Shown here piece after piece: positions 59,309 to 64,000 of a DNA stretch of 64,000 nucleotides (the first letter of the stretch is position 1; each line of letters opens with the position of its first letter). The stretch spans positions 4,913-68,912 of the forward strand of contig JANMOP010000014.1 of the NCBI GenBank assembly GCA_031369365.1, given 5' to 3'. Source of the DNA: Methylotenera_A sp031369365. GTDB taxonomy: Bacteria; Pseudomonadota; Gammaproteobacteria; Burkholderiales; Methylophilaceae. The notes under the pieces are model-generated. The model did not search any database. It was not told the DNA's origin and saw only the letters and a list, made by a program, of their open reading frames with translations. Both the position numbers and the translations under genes were made by a program.

Positions 59309-61256
59309 AATGTTCTACCACGGGCGCATTTACAGGTGGGTCAACGGGAGCAAGATTTTCATTTGGTTTAACCAATACATTCGCTTTTGGCAATTCCACT
59401 TCTGGCAATTTCCCCAAAAGATAATAATCCATGACTTTACGTGCAATGGGCCCAGCAGCAGAGCCGCCGTGGCCGCCGTTTTCCACAATTACAGCCAGTG
59501 CAATTTTTGGGTCTTCCGCAGGCGCGTAAGCAATAAATAAGGCGTGATCGCGGTGACGTTCGGCGATTAAATTGGCGTTATATTTTTCGTTTTGTTTCAT
59601 GCCAATCACTTGTGCAGTGCCTGTCTTGGCTGCAACACTATAGCCAGCATTAGCGCCCACGCTGGCTGCCGTGCCGCCAGGTAAAGTCACATCTATCATA
59701 CCGAGTTTTACAATTTCTAAATTAGTTTCATCTAAAGATATTTTATCGCTAATGACCGTCTGTGTCGCTTGGCTGATGCCCGTTTTAGCATCTGTAATGG
59801 CAGCAACTAAGCGTGGCCGCATCGCCACGCCTTTATTGGCTAAAATGGCGGTCGCTTGGGCAAGCTGCATGGGCGTAGCCAAAGTGTAACCTTGACCGAT
59901 GCCCACAATCACCGTTTCACCCATGTACCAAGGCTGTTTGAAACGGCGCATTTTCCACTCTGGTGTCGGCATTAAACCACCTACTTCGCCCGCAATATCC
60001 ACGCCACTTTTTTTACCGAAACCAAAATGACGCACAAAACTGCTTAAGCGTTCAATGCCTAATTCCATGGCCAAACCATAAAAGAAAGTATCGCACGAGA
60101 TAGTAATGGCACGTCGCATATCTACATTGCCATGACCGCCTGGCTTCCAATCGCGGTAGCGATGGCTACTGCGTGGTAACATAAAATATCCAGCATCGCT
60201 AATGCTAAAAGGGGGTTTGCGCTTACCATTTTCTAACCCTGCCAACGCTGCAAAAGGCTTAAAGGTTGAACCTGGCGGATATACGCCACGCAAAGGTCGG
60301 TTAATGAGTGGCTTATCGAGCGATTCATTCAGCAATTTCCAGTTTTCGACATCAATACCGCCTACAAATAAATTGGAATCAAAAGTCGGCATGCTGACGA
60401 AAGCCAACACTTCGCCAGTGCTGGGTTTAATAGCGACTAGTGCACCACGGCGCTCGCCAAAAGCAGTTTCGGCAATTTCTTGTAATTTGCTATCGGTTGA
60501 CAAAATAAGATTGCTGCCAGAAGTGGGTGCTTTGCTGGAAAGTATGCGTACTGCTTTGCCATCAGCATCAATTTCAACTTGTTGAAAGCCAGTGGTGCCG
60601 TGCAATTGTGCTTCGTAGTGTTCTTCGATACCACTCTTGCCAATGTGGTCGGTGCCTTTGTAATTTGAAAGCACGTCATTTGCGGCTAATTTAGTAAGAT
60701 CTTTGTCGTTAATGCGGCCAATATAGCCCACTAGGTGCGCGCCCTGTTTGCCAAGAGGATAATGGCGAAATAACCTTGATTTAAGCTCAATTCCAGGGAA
60801 ACGATAGCGATTGACGGCAAATTTAGCGGCTTCAATCTCGTTTAAATGGGTACGCAGTGGGACGCTCTCAAAGTTATGGCTCTCTGATTTTAGTTTGTTA
60901 AAGCGCTTGAGATCTGAGGGGCTAACCTCTACTAGTTGTGCGATGTCCGCGATAGTGGCAGCTAAATTTTTTACTTTAGAAGGTGTAATCTCTAAAGTAT
61001 AAACAAAAAAATTGTGCGCGAGTATAACGCCGTTCCTGTCAGAAATTAAGCCTCGATTAGGGGTAATGGGCACTATGGAGATGCGGTTATTTTCAGCGAG
61101 CGTTTGATAGTAATCGTAACGATAAATTTGTAAAAAATAAAAGCGAATGGCCAGCAAACTAAATGCGGTCAGCACAACTAGGCCGAGCACGCCGAGCCTT
61201 AATTTAAAATTGTGCTGCTCGTTTTGGTAGTTTTTAAGTTCGTTGCGAGATTTCAT
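59301..61256 (-). CDS. mrdA: Penicillin-binding protein 2 (PBP2)
   Basis: A 651-residue transpeptidase of cell elongation. An N-terminal anchor (VLGLVVLTAFSLLAIRFYFL) precedes the dimerisation and pedestal domain and the transpeptidase domain with S330-x-x-K333 (PPGSTFKPFAAL), SCD (AITISCDTFFYGLAMELG) and KTG (VAAKTGTAQVIG). It is coupled to rodA and preceded by mreD, the standard elongasome order. Confidence 0.97.
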   Translation of the reverse strand: MKSRNELKNYQNEQHNFKLRLGVLGLVVLTAFSLLAIRFYFLQIYRYDYYQTLAENNRISIVPITPNRGLISDRNGVILAHNFFVYTLEITPSKVKNLAATIADIAQLVEVSPSDLKRFNKLKSESHNFESVPLRTHLNEIEAAKFAVNRYRFPGIELKSRLFRHYPLGKQGAHLVGYIGRINDKDLTKLAANDVLSNYKGTDHIGKSGIEEHYEAQLHGTTGFQQVEIDADGKAVRILSSKAPTSGSNLILSTDSKLQEIAETAFGERRGALVAIKPSTGEVLAFVSMPTFDSNLFVGGIDVENWKLLNESLDKPLINRPLRGVYPPGSTFKPFAALAGLENGKRKPPFSISDAGYFMLPRSSHRYRDWKPGGHGNVDMRRAITISCDTFFYGLAMELGIERLSSFVRHFGFGKKSGVDIAGEVGGLMPTPEWKMRRFKQPWYMGETVIVGIGQGYTLATPMQLAQATAILANKGVAMRPRLVAAITDAKTGISQATQTVISDKISLDETNLEIVKLGMIDVTLPGGTAASVGANAGYSVAAKTGTAQVIGMKQNEKYNANLIAERHRDHALFIAYAPAEDPKIALAVIVENGGHGGSAAGPIARKVMDYYLLGKLPEVELPKANVLVKPNENLAPVDPPVNAPVVEHYD

Positions 61257-61275
61257 TGTTTAGAGCGATAGAGCG

Positions 61276-61752
61276 CTATTGGGTCTTTGGGCGCGTTAGT
61301 CCGCCAAACATTAATATCAGGGCTTGCCACAATAATAAGCCAGCCACCACTGGCCAAAAGTATTGTAGGCCAGGGTTCTCGTTACCAGCAAATAATTTAA
61401 GCAGCAATATGACGATGCGCTCAATGATGAGTAGTGCGAGTACATAGCCTGCAAGTTGCCAACCGTTAAATAACGCTAATCTACGTTGGTAAGTTAAGGC
61501 AATAAATGCGGTAATTGTAAAACTTAAGGCATGCTGACCGAGCAAACTACCTGTCGCCAAATCTACCAGTAGGCCAGCCAGCCAAGCGGTGCCTACGTTG
61601 CATAGGTTAGGCGCTCGCAACAACCAATAAAGCAATACAACCAGCATAAATGCTGGGCGAAAAATAACACCTTGACCAACCCAAGGATAAAGCTGGCATA
61701 GCAAGGCGATTAATAATGTGAGATAAACACTCACTAGGCTAGTGTGGCGCAA
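61276..61752 (-). CDS. mreD: Rod shape-determining protein MreD
   Basis: A 158-residue, ~5-helix inner-membrane protein of the elongasome. The LYPWVGQGVIFRPAFMLVVL start, GTAWLAGLLVDLATGSLLGQ and HALSFTITAFIALTYQRRL are typical. It overlaps mreC by 14 bp. Confidence 0.92.
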   Translation of the reverse strand: MRHTSLVSVYLTLLIALLCQLYPWVGQGVIFRPAFMLVVLLYWLLRAPNLCNVGTAWLAGLLVDLATGSLLGQHALSFTITAFIALTYQRRLALFNGWQLAGYVLALLIIERIVILLLKLFAGNENPGLQYFWPVVAGLLLWQALILMFGGLTRPKTQ

Positions 61753-62716
61753 TGGGTTTAGCCTTATTTTTAATATTTTCTTTATTTTTCTTAATGCCAG
61801 CTGCCGCTTCTGGCACTGAAGCAGAAGTAGGCGCTAGCACAGGCATTTCAGCCTCTTTTGTTTCGGGCAAGGCTAACAATAAAAGTTGTAAGTGATTGCT
61901 GACACCGGCCACAGGCGTACTGACAATTTTAGCAAATGGCGATTCTGGATTTTGCTGTATTTTTGTGACAGTGGCAACCGCCAAGCCAGCAGGATAAACG
62001 CCATCAATACCTGAAGTCACCAACCTATCGCCTACCTTAATATCAACATTGGTGGGTAAGTAAGGAATATCGAGCGTATTATTGCCCTCTCCAAAGGCAA
62101 TGGCGCGTAGCTGATTGCGCTCGATTTGAATAGGAATAGAAAGCTCTTTATCGGTAATTAGCGTGACCTCAGCAGTAAAAGGATAAACGCGTGTGACTTG
62201 GCCAATGACCCCTTTTGAATCAACCACCGCCTGCCCCGCTTTGATGTTGTGTTGACTGCCTCGGTTGACTACCACGACATGCGTAAATGGATCACGTCCC
62301 ATGTGAGAAATCTCGCCCAAAACCGCTTTAGGTTGAATAGGCATATTGCCATTTAACAATTGACGGAGATGTTGGTTTTCTGCTTGTATGGTGTTTAAGC
62401 GTTGCAAAGAAACTTGATGCTGAAACGCTTGTTGTTTAAGCACATAGTTTTCTTGTAATAATTTGTTATGTGCAGAAAAGTATTTCTGTACATCGCGAAC
62501 CCATTCACTGGGTGCGTTTGCCGCCATTTCAAACGGGTGCAGCGCAGCAATAAAGGCTTGTCGCACTTGCGATAGATAATTTAAGCGCGCATCTACTGCC
62601 ATAAAAACAATAGAGAGTGCACAATAAAACACCATGCGAGAAAATGGCTTAGCGCCACGGACGAAAAAAGCAGGGGTTTCTTGGGTTTCTAGCTTTTGAT
62701 GAACACCTTTAAGCAT
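61739..62716 (-). CDS. mreC: Rod shape-determining protein MreC
   Basis: A 325-residue protein with one membrane anchor (VFYCALSIVFMAVDARLNYL), a coiled coil (LLQENYVLKQQAFQHQVSLQ) and periplasmic beta domains (VNRGSQHNIKAGQAVVDSKG, GDRLVTSGIDGVYPAGLAVA). It links MreB filaments to PBP2. The charged Pro/Ala/Lys C-terminal tail (GIKKNKENIKNKAKP) is not part of the fold. Confidence 0.95.
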   Translation of the reverse strand: MLKGVHQKLETQETPAFFVRGAKPFSRMVFYCALSIVFMAVDARLNYLSQVRQAFIAALHPFEMAANAPSEWVRDVQKYFSAHNKLLQENYVLKQQAFQHQVSLQRLNTIQAENQHLRQLLNGNMPIQPKAVLGEISHMGRDPFTHVVVVNRGSQHNIKAGQAVVDSKGVIGQVTRVYPFTAEVTLITDKELSIPIQIERNQLRAIAFGEGNNTLDIPYLPTNVDIKVGDRLVTSGIDGVYPAGLAVATVTKIQQNPESPFAKIVSTPVAGVSNHLQLLLLALPETKEAEMPVLAPTSASVPEAAAGIKKNKENIKNKAKPIAPH

Positions 62717-62766
62717 GCCAACACGATAGATTGAATTGGCTAGCAGATGATAATAATAGCGCGTGC

Positions 62767-63810
62767 TTACTCATTAGCAAATACGTTACCTAGCTTATCC
62801 ATATCTTCTAATGCACGACCACAACCGCGCGCAACGCAGGTAAGAGGATCTTCCGCCACGATAACAGGCAAGCCAGTTTCTTCTACTAATAATCGATCTA
62901 AATCACGTAATAAAGCACCGCCGCCAGTAAGCACCATGCCTTTTTCAGCAATATCAGCACCTAATTCGGGTGGAGTTTGCTCGAGCGCAGATTTCACTGC
63001 GCCTACAATCGAATTTAGCGGCTCAGTGAGTGCTTCTAAAATTTCATTACTGGAGATAGTAAATTTACGCGGCAAGCCTTCAGCCAAGTTACGGCCTGTC
63101 ACTTCCATTTCTAACACTTCAGAACCTGGAAAAGCTGAGCCAATTTTCTTTTTAATGGCTTCTGCAGTCGGTTCAGAAATTTGCATACCATAGTTGCGAC
63201 GTATGTAATCGATAATGGCTTGGTCAAATTTATCGCCACCAACGCGCTCAGATTTGGCGTAAACAATGCCGCCCAGCGAGATGATGCCCACTTCAGTGGT
63301 ACCACCGCCAATATCTACCACCATTGAACCAGTAGCTTCTGCGACGGGCATATTCGCGCCAATAGCGGCGGCCATTGGCTCTTCAATTAAAAACACTTGC
63401 TTGGCACCAGCGCGCTCGGCCGATTCTTTAATGGCGCGGCGTTCTACTTGGGTAGAGCCAACAGGCACACAAATAATGATGCGCGGGCTGGGTGAAAACC
63501 AGCGTGCATCGTGTACCTTACGGATAAAATACTTGAGCATTTGCTCGGTGACGGTGAAATCGGCGATTACGCCATCTTTCATCGGGCGAATGGCTTGAAT
63601 ATTAGCAGGCGAGCGGCCTAACATACCTTTGGCATCGGTGCCCACCGCGAGTAATACCTTTTTGCCATTAGGGCCGCCTTCGGTGCGAATGGCAACTACA
63701 GAAGGTTCGTCTAGTACAATGCCTCTGCCACGTGCATAAATCAGCGTGTTTGCAGTGCCTAAATCGATGGCTAAATCATTTGAAAAGTAACTACTGATGA
63801 AACCGAACAT
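62767..63810 (-). CDS. mreB: Actin-like cell-shape protein MreB
   Basis: A 347-residue bacterial actin. DLGTANTLIYARGRGIVLDE, PVGSTQVERRAIKESAERAG, MVVDIGGGTTEVGIISLGGI and GMVLTGGGALLRDLDRLL are actin-fold nucleotide motifs. Filaments direct lateral wall synthesis. It is the first gene of the mreBCD-mrdA-rodA operon and divergent from a probable gatC. Confidence 0.98.
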   Translation of the reverse strand: MFGFISSYFSNDLAIDLGTANTLIYARGRGIVLDEPSVVAIRTEGGPNGKKVLLAVGTDAKGMLGRSPANIQAIRPMKDGVIADFTVTEQMLKYFIRKVHDARWFSPSPRIIICVPVGSTQVERRAIKESAERAGAKQVFLIEEPMAAAIGANMPVAEATGSMVVDIGGGTTEVGIISLGGIVYAKSERVGGDKFDQAIIDYIRRNYGMQISEPTAEAIKKKIGSAFPGSEVLEMEVTGRNLAEGLPRKFTISSNEILEALTEPLNSIVGAVKSALEQTPPELGADIAEKGMVLTGGGALLRDLDRLLVEETGLPVIVAEDPLTCVARGCGRALEDMDKLGNVFANE

Positions 63811-63913
63811 ATTGTTTTATCCTGTGCTTTGCGCAAACATTTATACGACTTTATTTGCAACTCATTCTGCAACTAAAAGCCGTGCTTTAAAATCAAGGTA
63901 TAATAACGTATAT

Positions 63914-63934
63914 TGCACTTAAAATTAAGGTGCA
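63914..63934. promoter_or_regulatory. Imperfect palindrome in the mreB upstream region
   Basis: TGCACTTAAAATTAAGGTGCA: TGCAC/GTGCA arms with an AT-rich centre, 59-79 bp before the ATG at 63993. Possibly an operator for either divergent gene. Confidence 0.25.
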
Positions 63935-63992
63935 TTTACACATTGTTACAAACAAATCCACTAGTTTTAAGTAAAAAAATTGAAAATACGTC

Positions 63993-64000
63993 ATGGCACT
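63993..64000 (+). CDS. Start of a divergent gene, possibly gatC (truncated by window edge)
   Basis: An ATG GCA CT sequence encodes Met-Ala-Leu at the very end of the window. In betaproteobacteria gatC (amidotransferase subunit) is often divergent from mreB and starts with MAL. Only eight bases are visible, so this rests on context. Confidence 0.35.

Noticed and set aside
1..64000. CRISPR arrays, tRNA or rRNA genes, prophage or IS elements
   Set aside because: No regularly spaced direct repeats, tRNA-like cloverleaf boxes, rRNA sequence, integrase or transposase frames were noticed on either strand.

Overview
This 64 kb window reads as chromosome of a betaproteobacterial methylotroph, most likely family Methylophilaceae (Methylotenera or a relative). 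The evidence is a formaldehyde-activating enzyme (fae), a free-standing pqqA cofactor-precursor peptide, 6-phosphogluconate dehydrogenase and formyl-THF deformylase (purU), together with betaproteobacterial gene orders (mreBCD-mrdA-rodA-rlpA-dacA-ybeD-lipB-lipA) and a moderately AT-rich composition. The genus is inferred from gene content, not from a database search. I see no rRNA, tRNA, CRISPR array, prophage or transposase gene.

Layout. 0-10.4 kb: end of an AsmA-like gene, a DUF1993 gene, a Lys-rich micro-protein, an APC permease divergent from eutBC (coenzyme-B12 ethanolamine ammonia-lyase), an MFS exporter, a head-to-head alkA/alkB DNA-repair pair, a cupin, fae and a Sua5/TsaC-type tRNA t6A gene. 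10.4-18 kb: a gene-poor, probably decayed stretch, a zinc-ribbon micro-protein, a periplasmic trypsin-like protease, a dienelactone hydrolase, gnd, thiS-thiG, apaG, mltA and pqqA. 18-27 kb: aas-lplT lysophospholipid recycling, glnK-amtB behind a sigma-54-type promoter, ubiK, comM and an AI-2E-type permease. 27-40.9 kb: metH, a GIY-YIG protein, mpl, a TonB-like gene, a ferredoxin, HIT, nadA-nudB-ispH, purU, a small secreted peptide, lysA and lptM. 41-49.8 kb: a complete minor-pilin operon pilE-fimT-pilV-pilW-pilX-pilY1 followed by a second TonB-like gene. 49.8-63.8 kb: a long minus-strand run from mreB (cell shape) through mreCD, mrdA, rodA, rlpA, dacA (wall synthesis), ybeD-lipB-lipA (lipoate) and gshA-gshB (glutathione) to apbE, a NusG-domain-II protein and a Gx-type membrane protein. 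The last three resemble part of a flavin-based extracytosolic electron-transfer module.

The most unusual feature is a set of palindromic repeats. One family (CCCTCGCCCGC...GCGGGCGAGGGG, 93-96 bp) is inserted in frame inside two conserved genes, metH and mpl, in the same orientation and reading frame, so that both enzymes carry a matching Ser/Pro/Gly-rich insert where I recall the E. coli proteins being short. Another element, TGTAGGAGCGACGACC..., lies between the convergent ferredoxin and HIT genes and provides the stop codons of both. A third family (GTCATTGCGAGC-type) sits between eutB and eutC, downstream of alkB and downstream of nadA. This behaviour recalls the Rickettsia palindromic elements.

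Other points of interest: PilY1 carries an insertion of about 440 residues made of five degenerate repeats; AmtB has a low-complexity Glu/Ala/Thr/Val linker after its signal peptide; a perfect TGTGA-N6-TCACA site overlaps the promoter of the dienelactone hydrolase gene; and several very short genes (pqqA, a 45-residue acidic secreted peptide, a 37-residue basic peptide) are present.
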